A DNA stretch of 64,000 bases, from contig JBBIWA010000004.1 of the NCBI GenBank assembly GCA_037439425.1, positions 1 to 64,000 of the forward strand. The letters are read 5' to 3'. Origin of the DNA: JBBIWA01 sp037439425 (GTDB lineage Bacteria; Acidobacteriota; Blastocatellia; RBC074). The notes beneath the pieces are model-generated. The model was not told where the DNA came from, searched no databases, and was given only the letters and a program-made list of their open reading frames with translations. Numbering within the stretch: position 1 is the first letter of the stretch; the number at the start of each line of letters is the position of its first letter. The translations under genes and the position numbers were made by a program. Below are positions 37,732 through 45,992 of the stretch, in pieces.

Positions 37732-37822
37732 TCATTGAACACCCATTTGCACGCGCCCACCTGCTTTGACCTCAACCCTTGACGCATATGATCGGTTCCA
37801 GCCTCGCCACTTTGCGCGAAAG
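37732..37822 (-). repeat. rtcB 3' end, right flank of the sigma-factor module
   Basis: This is the intact partner of 34222-34312. It spans the last 17 codons of rtcB, the stop (37772-37774) and 40 bases beyond. The offset between the copies is 3510 bases. The short stretch 37634-37731 shows no gene. Confidence 0.8.
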
Positions 37823-39202
37823 CTTCGCTGCATCCGCTGCATCTACGACGGCGCTTACGTCTTTATAAGCTCCCGGAGCTTCTTCAGCTACGCCGCGCAT
37901 CGAGATGCTGCGAATCAGGATGCCGCGCTCTGCCAACTGATCAACCACCTGACGGCCCTGCCATTTCTTGGTCGCTTGATGGCGGCTCATGCTGCGACCA
38001 GCGCCATGGCAGGAAGAGCTGAAGGAAAGCGCCTCGCCTTCTTTAGTGCCTACCAGAATGTAAGACGCGGTGCCCATCGTGCCGCCGATCAGCACCGGCT
38101 GGCCAACTCTCCTGAAGACTTCAGGAATGTCGGGATGCCCTGGCCCGAAGGCTCGCGTCGCGCCTTTGCGATGAATGAAGACGCGCTTGCGCTCACCGTC
38201 AATCTCGTGCTCCTCGACTTTGCAGGTGTTGTGCGAAACATCGTAAAGCAGTCTCAATTCTGCTTTCGGCAGCACCTCGGCAAACGCCTGTCTGGCCAGA
38301 TGGGTAATGATCTGACGATTGGCCAGAGCGCAATTGATGGCTGAGCGCATGGCGCCGAGATATGATTCTCCGATTGGCGAATTGATTGGCGCGCAAGCCA
38401 GTTCCCGGTCAGGTAGCTCGATCCCGTACCGAGAGGCAGCCTCCGCCATCTCTTTCAAGAACTCGGTTCCAATCTGGTGGCCCAGGCCACGCGAGCCGCA
38501 ATGGAGACTGACGACGATGTCTCCTTCTCGAATTCCGAAGACTTCTGCAACTTCAGGAGCGAAGACTTCGGCCACGCGCTGCACTTCCAGGTAGTGATTG
38601 CCAGAACCGAGCGTGCCCATTTCGTCCTGCTGGCGCTTCTTGGCTTTATCCGATACCTCTTCTGGTCTGGCCCCTTTCATGCAGCCGCGCTCTTCGATGC
38701 GTTCCAGGTCGGCCGGCCAACCGTAGCCTTGCTCAACTGCCCATTGCGCGCCGCCACGCAACATCTCGTCCATCTCTTTGCGGTTGAGACTGATCTTGCC
38801 GGTGCTGCCTACACCTGCCGGGATACGCTTGAACAAGGTGTCAGCCAATTCTCTTTTGACCGGCTCGATATCTTCCACATCGAGACCTGTATGCATAGTG
38901 CGGACCCCACAGCTGATATCGAAGCCCACTCCGCCAGCCGAGACTACACCGCCTTCATCAGGATCAAAGGCGGCGACGCCGCCGATCGGAAAGCCATAGC
39001 CCCAGTGAGCATCAGGCATGGCGTAAGAAGCTTTGACGATGCCGGGCAAAGTGGCGACGTTAGTGACCTGCTCATAAACCTTTTCGTCCATCTCCTGAAT
39101 CAACTCGGCGCTGGCATAGATCACGGCCGGCACGCGCATCTTGCCTTGCGGTTCGATCAGCCAGTGAGTTTTATCCAGGCGTTTCAATTTACTGGTATCC
39201 AT
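37772..39202 (-). CDS. rtcB: RtcB-type RNA ligase
   Basis: The protein has 476 residues from ATG 39202, with GGAGG upstream; the 26 codons before it belong to the archease end in another frame. RtcB joins 2',3'-cyclic-phosphate or 3'-phosphate RNA ends to 5'-OH ends using GTP and Mn. Metal and active-site motifs are present: GGVGFDISCGVR (Asp, Cys), GTLGSGNHYLEVQ, SLHCGSRGLGHQIG, YDVSHNTCKVEEH and the guanylylated-histidine motif SSSCHGAGRSMSR. It forms an operon with archease, 25 bases upstream. Its 3' end is duplicated at 34222-34312. Confidence 0.96.
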   Translation of the reverse strand: MDTSKLKRLDKTHWLIEPQGKMRVPAVIYASAELIQEMDEKVYEQVTNVATLPGIVKASYAMPDAHWGYGFPIGGVAAFDPDEGGVVSAGGVGFDISCGVRTMHTGLDVEDIEPVKRELADTLFKRIPAGVGSTGKISLNRKEMDEMLRGGAQWAVEQGYGWPADLERIEERGCMKGARPEEVSDKAKKRQQDEMGTLGSGNHYLEVQRVAEVFAPEVAEVFGIREGDIVVSLHCGSRGLGHQIGTEFLKEMAEAASRYGIELPDRELACAPINSPIGESYLGAMRSAINCALANRQIITHLARQAFAEVLPKAELRLLYDVSHNTCKVEEHEIDGERKRVFIHRKGATRAFGPGHPDIPEVFRRVGQPVLIGGTMGTASYILVGTKEGEALSFSSSCHGAGRSMSRHQATKKWQGRQVVDQLAERGILIRSISMRGVAEEAPGAYKDVSAVVDAADAAKLSRKVARLEPIICVKG

Positions 39203-39227
39203 CGTAAGCCTCCTTGTGCAGCGACAA

Positions 39228-39647
39228 TCAGACATCAACCACACATTGCGCCAGCCACGTGCCATCTGCTTGCTGCTCAACTTTGAGAGCCGTATAAGTG
39301 GCCCCTTTCACTTCGACAGCCGGTTGATGCCTCGCCAGGTCTACTTCCTCTCCCCAGGCCGTGGCGTGCAGATGGTGCTGATTGATGTGCACTTCAAAAC
39401 GACCAAATAACATCTTGTGCGTCGCCATCTCATAAATCAACTCGTTGAGCCAATCGAAGAGCAGCACTTCGTCATCAGGAGCTTCACAAATAAACTCGAC
39501 TGCGGTGACCGGCTGAATGTTTTTTGGATCGGTGATCACGGCTGTCAGCGCCAGGGCTGCTTGCTCGAATGCCTCTTCTTTTGAAGCGCCGGCTCCCCGC
39601 ACCCCCATGTCAGCCTCGTGAGAGAAGTGTTCCCAATATTTTGTCAT
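39228..39647 (-). CDS. Archease, RtcB activator
   Basis: The protein has 139 residues, the usual archease size. WEHFSHEADMGVRGAG at the start carries the conserved His and Asp of the N-terminal motif. LFDWLNELIYEMATHKMLF is the family helix, and VKGATYTALKVEQQADGTW, close to the C-terminus, is the second signature. Archease accelerates guanylylation of RtcB and gives it multiple turnover. ATG 39647 is preferred over the GTG 12 bases earlier because GAGGG precedes it. It is followed at 25 bases by rtcB. Confidence 0.93.
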   Translation of the reverse strand: MTKYWEHFSHEADMGVRGAGASKEEAFEQAALALTAVITDPKNIQPVTAVEFICEAPDDEVLLFDWLNELIYEMATHKMLFGRFEVHINQHHLHATAWGEEVDLARHQPAVEVKGATYTALKVEQQADGTWLAQCVVDV

Positions 39648-39840
39648 GATGGCCCTCACTCTTGCTTTAATGCTTCAGCTCCTGAAGAGTGTTAATCTCC
39701 AGTTGCATATTCTACCGCAGAGCTGCGGCTTACTTCTATCGCTGCTCGCTCAAACATTGGCGTTTCAAACTTCCAGGGCTATGATGTAGGCTGCCAGACT
39801 GATACCGGTTGAGCTGGAACTAGCCGAAAAAAAACGAGGT

Positions 39841-41091
39841 ATGGAGCTAACTGCTACTTTTCAGCTATTGGGAATCGCGCTTGGTCTGGGCCTGCTGGTA
39901 GGCTTGCAGCGCGAAAGCGTGGCTTCACGACTGGCCGGGGTGCGCACCTTTCCGCTGATTACGATTCTGGGAACAATCTGCGCCCTGTTGGCTGGCTCTT
40001 TCGGTGGTTGGATTATCGCACTGGGACTGGTGGCACTGGCTGGGCTGATCTTCACCGGCAAAATGATTGAGATCAAAGATCACGAGCCTGATCCCGGCCT
40101 GACCACCGAAATCGCGATGCTGCTGATGTTTGGTATCGGCGCGTATCTGGTCATAGGCTACAAAGAGGTGGCGATTGCGTTGGGCGGCGGAGTAGCTGTG
40201 CTGCTACACCTGAAAGGGCAATTGCATGGCCTGGTAGCCAGATTGGGCGAGAATGATCTTAAAGCGATTATGCAGTTCGCGCTGATTTCGCTGGTCATTC
40301 TGCCGGTGCTGCCCGACAGGACTTACGGCCCCTATGCCGTTCTCAATCCGCGTCAGGTCTGGTGGATGGTCGTACTGATTGTGGGTATCAGTTTGGGCGG
40401 CTATATTGTCTACAAATTTTTCGGCGCGAAGGCAGGCATCGGGTTGGGCGGGATTCTGGGCGGCGTGATTTCGAGCACCGCCACGACGGTCAGCTATTCA
40501 AGGCGCGCTGCTCGCGTTCCCGGCAGTAGCCGTCTGGCTGCGATTGTCATTATGATTGCCTCGGCTGTCGTCTTCGCCCGCTTGTTGCTCGAAGTCGCCG
40601 TGGTGCAGCCTTCATTCCTGCGCGTGGTCGGGCTGCCACTCTTGCTGATGTTGCTGTTGCTGTCCGTGCTTGCGGCCTGGAGCTGGTATCGTGGACGGCA
40701 CGAACAGAATGAAATGCCAGTGCAGGAAAACCCTTCAGAGCTGAAGTCAGCGATCTTCTTCGGGCTGATGTACGCACTGGTGCTCTTTGCTGTGGCGGCG
40801 GCCAAGGAGCGGTTTGGAAATCAAGGGTTGTATGTGGTGGCGGGATTGTCGGGACTGACCAATGTGGACGCCATTACTCTTTCTACTTCGCAGTTGGTCG
40901 GGGCGGGCAGACTCAATTCTGAGGATGGATGGCGGTTGATCATCCTGGCCACGCTCTCGAACCTGATCTTCAAGGCTGTCATCATTGCGCTGCTTGCGCA
41001 TCGGCAACTGTTAATGGTGATTGCGCCGCTCTATGGCGTTGCATTAGCCGTCGGTCTTCTGCTTCTGTTCCTATGGCCAGTGGCTGAATAG
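39841..41091 (+). CDS. MgtC/SapB family membrane protein with DUF4010
   Basis: The protein has 416 residues and about eleven hydrophobic helices. The N-terminal third matches MgtC/SapB (ALGLGLLVGLQRESVAS, GVRTFPLITILGTICALL). The rest matches DUF4010 (GLGGILGGVISSTATTVSYS; LYVVAGLSGLTNVDAITLST). It is an inner-membrane protein of unsettled function; members are linked to Mg limitation or transport. It is transcribed divergently from archease across a 193-base gap. Confidence 0.92.
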   Translation: MELTATFQLLGIALGLGLLVGLQRESVASRLAGVRTFPLITILGTICALLAGSFGGWIIALGLVALAGLIFTGKMIEIKDHEPDPGLTTEIAMLLMFGIGAYLVIGYKEVAIALGGGVAVLLHLKGQLHGLVARLGENDLKAIMQFALISLVILPVLPDRTYGPYAVLNPRQVWWMVVLIVGISLGGYIVYKFFGAKAGIGLGGILGGVISSTATTVSYSRRAARVPGSSRLAAIVIMIASAVVFARLLLEVAVVQPSFLRVVGLPLLLMLLLLSVLAAWSWYRGRHEQNEMPVQENPSELKSAIFFGLMYALVLFAVAAAKERFGNQGLYVVAGLSGLTNVDAITLSTSQLVGAGRLNSEDGWRLIILATLSNLIFKAVIIALLAHRQLLMVIAPLYGVALAVGLLLLFLWPVAE

Positions 41092-41162
41092 TTCTTTGCG
41101 CAGGAATTGTTCAGGTCACCACGGCGACGCCCTGAGAGAAGTGCGAGGTCGGGCCGTAACTG

Positions 41163-41475
41163 CTTGGCCTGACATTTTCCGAGAAGTCCTTCATGTCGTC
41201 TTCGACGACGCCCTGAGATGATGAAACCCTGGGTACGCACGCTTCTAGCGTGCTTGGTCTCTGGTAACGGCTCGCTTAACGGGATGCTGCACGCCGGGGG
41301 CGTGCGTACCCAGGATTTTCCAAGCAGTCTTTCAGGTCGTCACGGACGACGCCCTGAAAGCAATGAAAAGCTCACAAGCGCAGGCTCGCCAACGTGCTCG
41401 GTCTCCAGTAATAGCTGGCTTAACTAAGATAGGCACGCAAGGATGCGTGCGTAAGCCAGGAATTTTCTGCAGGAG
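41163..41475 (+). repeat. R1 dispersed repeat, two tandem copies
   Basis: The first copy follows TTGGCCTGACATTTT and has TCGTCTTCGACGACGCCC (hairpin), CCTGGGTACGCACGC, TTCTAGCGTGC and GGGCGTGCGTACCCAGG with GATTTTCC. The second repeats TCGTCACGGACGACGCCC, then a weakened left arm, GGCACGCAAGGATGCGTGCG and TTTTCTGCAGGAG. No gene starts after this AGGAG. The remaining gene-free DNA up to 41580 is featureless. Confidence 0.85.
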
Positions 41476-41580
41476 AAACCCTACCAGGCAACCACCCAAC
41501 TTCATCGGGGGTGACAGGTCCTGACCCTGATGCTCCAGGTGGTGAGGAAAAAGAGGGGGCTTGGTGATTTGAGCAAGAAG

Positions 41581-41808
41581 TTAGACCGACTGCGGATCAG
41601 GTTTGGAAAACAGAGCTGCAAACGCTTCCCGCGCGCTCAACTGGCTCTCGCGTTTGCTTTTGAGCCATTCGGTCGTTACTTCAAGGGGCGAGCGGGTAGC
41701 CGGAGCTGATTTCTTCCTGCTACCACGTCCCTTATGGTGGTTGCGTTTTCGCGGTTCTGGGTTAACAGGAGCGTCCTGTTTCTTTACTAGACGTACTTTA
41801 TTCATCAT
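41581..41808 (-). CDS. Small basic protein of unknown function
   Basis: The protein has 75 residues, starting MMNKVRLVKKQ, with a Lys/Arg-rich middle (RKRNHHKGRGSRKKS) and a C-terminal EAFAALFSKPDP. The basic stretch suggests nucleic-acid contact but nothing more. ATG 41808 has AGAGA just upstream. It is short enough to be chance; the amino-acid pattern looks coding. No neighbour points to a role. Confidence 0.5.
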   Translation of the reverse strand: MMNKVRLVKKQDAPVNPEPRKRNHHKGRGSRKKSAPATRSPLEVTTEWLKSKRESQLSAREAFAALFSKPDPQSV

Positions 41809-42120
41809 TCTCTATCTGAATACCTGTTCAGGTGCTGCCCTAAGTTTGATGGGGAAGCAGCCTGCTTTTGCGGCCAGGCAGCCAGTTCCAAAGCTGGAAC
41901 CAAGCTCCAGGCCAGTCATCTGTTGGTTAGCACTTCTCGTGAGACCCTTAAGGGGCTAGGGTAATTGAAAAGAGAAGCAAACTGACGAAGCTTTCAAACG
42001 AAAACTAGTTTACCACACTCTCAGCAAATTGGCGAACAGGATTCTTCGTCTTACCCATGCTGCTCGCAGTCAATTTGCGCCGGGGGCGGTTTGGGCACAC
42101 TTCCAAACCAGCTCCCCACT
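41809..42120. other. Intergenic region, nothing recognised
   Basis: It holds a short near-repeat of GCCAGGCAG/GCCAGTC strings around 41870-41920 and an AT-rich stretch near 41960-42050. I see no gene or structured repeat. Confidence 0.3.
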
Positions 42121-42456
42121 CTAGGGTTTTCGTCCCGGAGTGGTTGAGGGTTTGGGCGTCGGTGAAGCCGGGAGCCGGCCCTGAGCGCGTAAGATCATAT
42201 CTCTGGTCTCCGGCGGGAGCCTGTTAATCTCCTCAAGCGTGAGCGGGCGGCGCAATCTCTCGGCAATGGACTCTGGCACACCGGGTTGTGCTCGCCCGGC
42301 TGGTGAAGAAGGCGAGCTTGACGCCTGAGGACTGGAGACCTGAGCTGGAGCTGTAGCTTGAGTCTGATTAGTTGTAGACCTGGAGCCCTGGCAAGCAATC
42401 AGTAAGATGGTTAAGAGACAAACTAACGACAGACTGCAAATCACATTTCTCCCCAT
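42121..42456 (-). CDS. Small lipoprotein of unknown function
   Basis: The protein has 111 residues. A type II signal peptide ends in LLIAC (Cys22), so it should be lipidated at the membrane. The rest is a Ser/Thr/Gln/Pro-rich linker followed by a conserved-looking helical block, RRPLTLEEINRLPPETRDMI, and a Pro/Thr tail. No catalytic motif is seen. Confidence 0.75.
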   Translation of the reverse strand: MGRNVICSLSLVCLLTILLIACQGSRSTTNQTQATAPAQVSSPQASSSPSSPAGRAQPGVPESIAERLRRPLTLEEINRLPPETRDMILRAQGRLPASPTPKPSTTPGRKP

Positions 42457-42610
42457 AGAGCTTTCTTAATCTCCAGTAAGCTGCTTTGAATTCCCCAAGG
42501 GGCTGGGGCAGGTAACGGCTCTCTCGTTTCAACTAGAAGCCAGGTACGCACTCATCTCACTGAGACTGGAGTCTCAGAAAACCAGATGAATGTTGAGTCG
42601 GGGGCAGTAA

Positions 42611-42730
42611 GGTGAAACGGCGAAGGCCATGGTGTCTGATGAGTTGCTTGCTTTCACCGCTCCCTGAAGGAGAGAGGGTACAAGGCTCGTCAAACGTCAG
42701 GACAAGAGTTCTGACGGTCGCCTTCGCCGT
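42611..42730. other. Nested inverted repeats before tRNA-Gly
   Basis: In the gene-free stretch 42457-42766, ACGGCGAAGG (42617-42626) is complementary to CCTTCGCCGT (42721-42730). GGTGAAA (42611) pairs with TTTCACC (42652), and CGTCAGGAC/GTTCTGACG form a hairpin near 42695-42716. It could be a small structured RNA, a terminator complex for the lipoprotein or tRNA unit, or a decayed repeat. No known RNA family is recognised. Confidence 0.35.
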
Positions 42731-42766
42731 AACTCGCTGTCTTGCTGGATTGACAAATCATCAACC

Positions 42767-42841
<75 letters not shown>

Positions 42842-42940
42842 TTGAGAGCCCCTTTTTAGCCCAAGCCAGTGACCTTTGTCAACCTCTGGGCCAAATTTTC
42901 CGCCCCCTAACTCATCAAGTTCGGGCCAGCCGAGGTTAAT

Positions 42941-43231
42941 TCAGCGTTTCTCATCCAGCAGTTGCAACGCCTTCAACACCAACAGCGTGTTGCGGCTCAC
43001 GTGCGCGCCCAGCGCAAATAGCCCCAGACCGATAATCGTGTAGGTCGCTACCGCCGACAGCAGCAACAACACGTGCAGCCGGTTGTGAAAGTCGGCCAGC
43101 AGCAGAAAAGCGACAATGAAGAGTGTTTCAATGATGAGCGCACTGACAAAGGCGATCCGGTAATTGCGCTCGCTGCGCTCGATCCGGTCAAGCGCACTGC
43201 GGCGCACCCCGTTAAGTGTTCTATCTGCCAT
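42941..43231 (-). CDS. Small membrane protein of unknown function
   Basis: The protein has 96 residues from ATG 43231 (GGAGG upstream); the earlier in-frame start is rejected. A charged N-terminus (RRSALDRIERSERNYR) precedes two hydrophobic helices (VSALIIETLFIVAFLLLADF and LLSAVATYTIIGLGLFAL) and a short C-terminal LLVLKALQLLDEK. It is an inner-membrane protein; no family recognised. Confidence 0.75.
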   Translation of the reverse strand: MADRTLNGVRRSALDRIERSERNYRIAFVSALIIETLFIVAFLLLADFHNRLHVLLLLSAVATYTIIGLGLFALGAHVSRNTLLVLKALQLLDEKR

Positions 43232-43642
43232 AGGCCTCCTTGACTTGTGAACTGGCCGCGGCAGCCGCAAGCGCTCTGGCGAAGCTGCAGCCAGTGATAG
43301 CCGAGCAAGCCAAGCGCAAGAGCTTCAACGGCGACCGAGATCAGCCAGCCACTCCTGAAACTGATTCCATCCTCATCTACCTCCTCACAGCTTCAAGAAA
43401 GCGAAGATAACTGTTTGCGCTCTGGCATCCGAAAGAGGCTTAAACGGCAGCACAACAGGCTGATTTCCGGACACCTGCGCAGCAGCGCCACTGCAAGTTC
43501 ACACCGGTTGAATTTCTCACCGGCGGATGAAAGATCACAACGCAAGATTTAAGTTAGGTAGGGAGCTGCCCTGTCTGATCCAGTGGATCAAGACCTCACG
43601 CACCACTGTCAAAATCACCGCTAGACAATTAAGGAGAACGGC

Positions 43643-44190
43643 ATGTGCGTATTAGCAGATCGTGCACTTTGGCTCAGTCTTTCTCTGATAAGTTTGGATG
43701 GTAGTTCTGCGGTTGTCACTTATGCTCAGATTCCAGGTCTGCCAGGCTCAGCCCCAGCTGCCGCTTGAGGGAGCTGGCCTCAGCGATCTGAATCCAGCAG
43801 CGTGCTTTTCTCCAATTTACTATGTGAGCAGCTCAATCAACCCTTCGCAGGGGGATACGACAATTAACACCACCAATGTCGATCCAGAGGTATTGCGCTG
43901 CCCATCTTTTTCGTTGATAGCCTGATAGGATCACCCTGTCAAACTTTCCACTGATGGGAGCGACAGCAACCCAGATCGGCGCATCTAACGGCGGGCAAAA
44001 TCTCCCTTATGCGACGATCTTTAACGCTCCGGGAATACCCCATTACGATCCCGGTCATTCCGCCAGACTAACCTTCGATCGACGCCCCTACCAAAGGGAG
44101 CAGTCTGTATTAAAGCGATCGCTCAGGGCCCTCACCTGGCTCCCCCTCAGAGCATTGCAACAAGTCCTCCCCCCTGCTGGTAACTAGCTT
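43643..44190 (+). pseudogene. Probable decayed gene for an exported protein
   Basis: In the 1.4 kb without an intact gene (43232-44649), ATG 43643 has AGGAG upstream. It opens a frame with a hydrophobic start (CVLADRALWLSLSLISLDG) that stops after about 42 codons. Coding-like stretches continue in other frames: SINPSQGDTTINTTNVDPEV near 43840 and NLPYATIFNAPGIPHYDPGH near 44010. This suggests a small secreted protein gene broken by several frameshifts. No family recognised. Nothing is seen in 43232-43640 or 44191-44649. Confidence 0.35.
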
Positions 44191-44649
44191 TCGTGCTTGG
44201 GAAGCTGCAAAGTCTTGGCTTGCAAGCAAAGCTCAAGCCCTTTATTATCACCGATCTTTGGCCCCGACCGAAAAATTCTGCGGTTGTGCCCTTCCAACCA
44301 CGCCTCAAGGGCAGCTGTGGCAGATCAGCCGGCTTATCCGAAATCCCATTTTTTGCGTACTCAGAATAATTTATGAAACCTCTTACCCGCTGCGGCGTGC
44401 AATGGAAGTGAGGTTTTTGAACCTTGGTGAAGTGTGTGCAAGCAAGGAGCGCACATCAGAGAATCTCAGGAAGAAATTCAAGCTGGCTTCAAAACTGATA
44501 GCCATGCTATACTGCGCGGGTGCTTCAGGGAGCAGTCCTCATCCCGATGGTCTCCCCGCAGTTCATGTAACTTCGATAGAACAACCCCCACTTGATAACC
44601 CAGATCGCACTCAAAGCGATCAGATTGAGGATCAGACTGAATACATCTG

Positions 44650-45873
44650 ATGGCAGAGTTTATTTGCAGGTTAGGAACACCGGCTGGTGAGATTGTCACC
44701 CGCACAGTTGAAGGCTTTGCTGAGGAAGAATTGCGACAGCGGCTGGAAGAAGAAGGCTACCGTGTCTTCGCGGTCGAGGCTACAGGTATAGTTGGTGGCG
44801 TCCCTATTCGGGCAGGTAGCGACCGCACGGTGCGGATCAAGCTGAATGACCTCCTGCTATTTAATCAGCAACTGGCGGCGCTGATTCATGCGGGTTTGCC
44901 AGTGCTGCAATCAATTCAACTGCTGCGCCATCGCTCGCCTAATCCCAAACTCCGCTATGTTCTGGGCGATGTGGAGGCGCGGATCAAATCAGGGGCGGCG
45001 CTCAGTGAAGCTCTGGCAGCTCAAGGTGAGACCTTTCCCAGGGTTTATACCGCTTCAATTCTGGCAGGCGAACGCTCCGGCAGCTTAGACGAGGTGCTTC
45101 GTCGCTACATCAACTACACCAAGTCGGTGGCCGCATTACGCCGCAAGGTTCGCAGCGCACTCACCTATCCGGTCATTCTCCTGTGTGCCGCCGTCATTTT
45201 GATTTCGGTGCTGACCACTTACGTGATTCCACAATTCAGCACCCTTTATGAGAATGTAGGGGCTGAGCTTCCGCTGTTAACTGTAGTGGTAGTCGGGCTT
45301 TCATCCTGGGTCAGGGGTAATCTCTACTGGATTGCGCCCGTACTTTTGCTGGGCATTGGCTGGCTTTTTTATTGGCGGCGGACTGAGACCGGGCGGCGCA
45401 CCATGGATCGTCTGATACTGCGCCTGCCGATCATCGGGGAGCTAGTGCGACAAATGACGACAGCGCAATTTGCGCGCAGCCTGGCGACGCTGCTAGCTGG
45501 CGGGATCACTATTGTCGAAGCTTTCCAGATCGCCCTCTCCTCAATCAACAACCGTGAGCTGCTGCGGACGACCGAGCCCGCGCTGCCAAAGATTCGCGAA
45601 GGCAAATCTTTCACCGACAGTCTGGCCGCCACTGGCTGGGTGCCGGAACTGGCCATTGATATGATCGGAGTAGGCGAGCGCTCCGGCTCATTGCGCGAAA
45701 TGCTGGAAGAGGTCTCCGGTTTCTACGATGCTGAGACTGAAGTCAGGCTCGGTCAGTTAACTACCTTCATCGAGCCAGCGATTCTGATCGGGATGGGCGG
45801 GATCGTGGTAACGATCCTGCTGGCGATTTACCTGCCGCTTCTCCAGATGGTCAGCCAAGCAGGAGCCCAGTAA
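44650..45873 (+). CDS. Type II secretion/type IV pilus inner-membrane platform protein (GspF/PilC family)
   Basis: The protein has 407 residues, the family's standard length. Two T2SSF domains are seen. Each starts with an FNQQLAALIHAGLPVLQSI- or FARSLATLLAGGITIVEAF-type helix and contains the ILAGERSGSLDEVL/IGVGERSGSLREML motif. Three hydrophobic helices lie at ~170-195, ~225-245 and the C-terminus (ILIGMGGIVVTILLAIYLPL). It forms the platform on which the ATPase acts. First gene of a cluster continuing with the ATPase, secretin and pseudopilins. Confidence 0.95.
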   Translation: MAEFICRLGTPAGEIVTRTVEGFAEEELRQRLEEEGYRVFAVEATGIVGGVPIRAGSDRTVRIKLNDLLLFNQQLAALIHAGLPVLQSIQLLRHRSPNPKLRYVLGDVEARIKSGAALSEALAAQGETFPRVYTASILAGERSGSLDEVLRRYINYTKSVAALRRKVRSALTYPVILLCAAVILISVLTTYVIPQFSTLYENVGAELPLLTVVVVGLSSWVRGNLYWIAPVLLLGIGWLFYWRRTETGRRTMDRLILRLPIIGELVRQMTTAQFARSLATLLAGGITIVEAFQIALSSINNRELLRTTEPALPKIREGKSFTDSLAATGWVPELAIDMIGVGERSGSLREMLEEVSGFYDAETEVRLGQLTTFIEPAILIGMGGIVVTILLAIYLPLLQMVSQAGAQ

Positions 45874-45992
45874 CAGGGGGGCTACGAAATCGTCATTGGT
45901 TTGACACAAAGTAAGGGTGAACTATCAGGGCCGAAACTTGACTGGTCGCTATCGCTGCCGGTACTGTTTCGGAGCCCGTCATCGAGCACGAG

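Noticed and set aside
43480..43540. Riboswitch-like hairpin around CACCGGTTGAATTTCTCACC
   Set aside because: Only short direct and inverted strings; no known aptamer core and no intact downstream gene.
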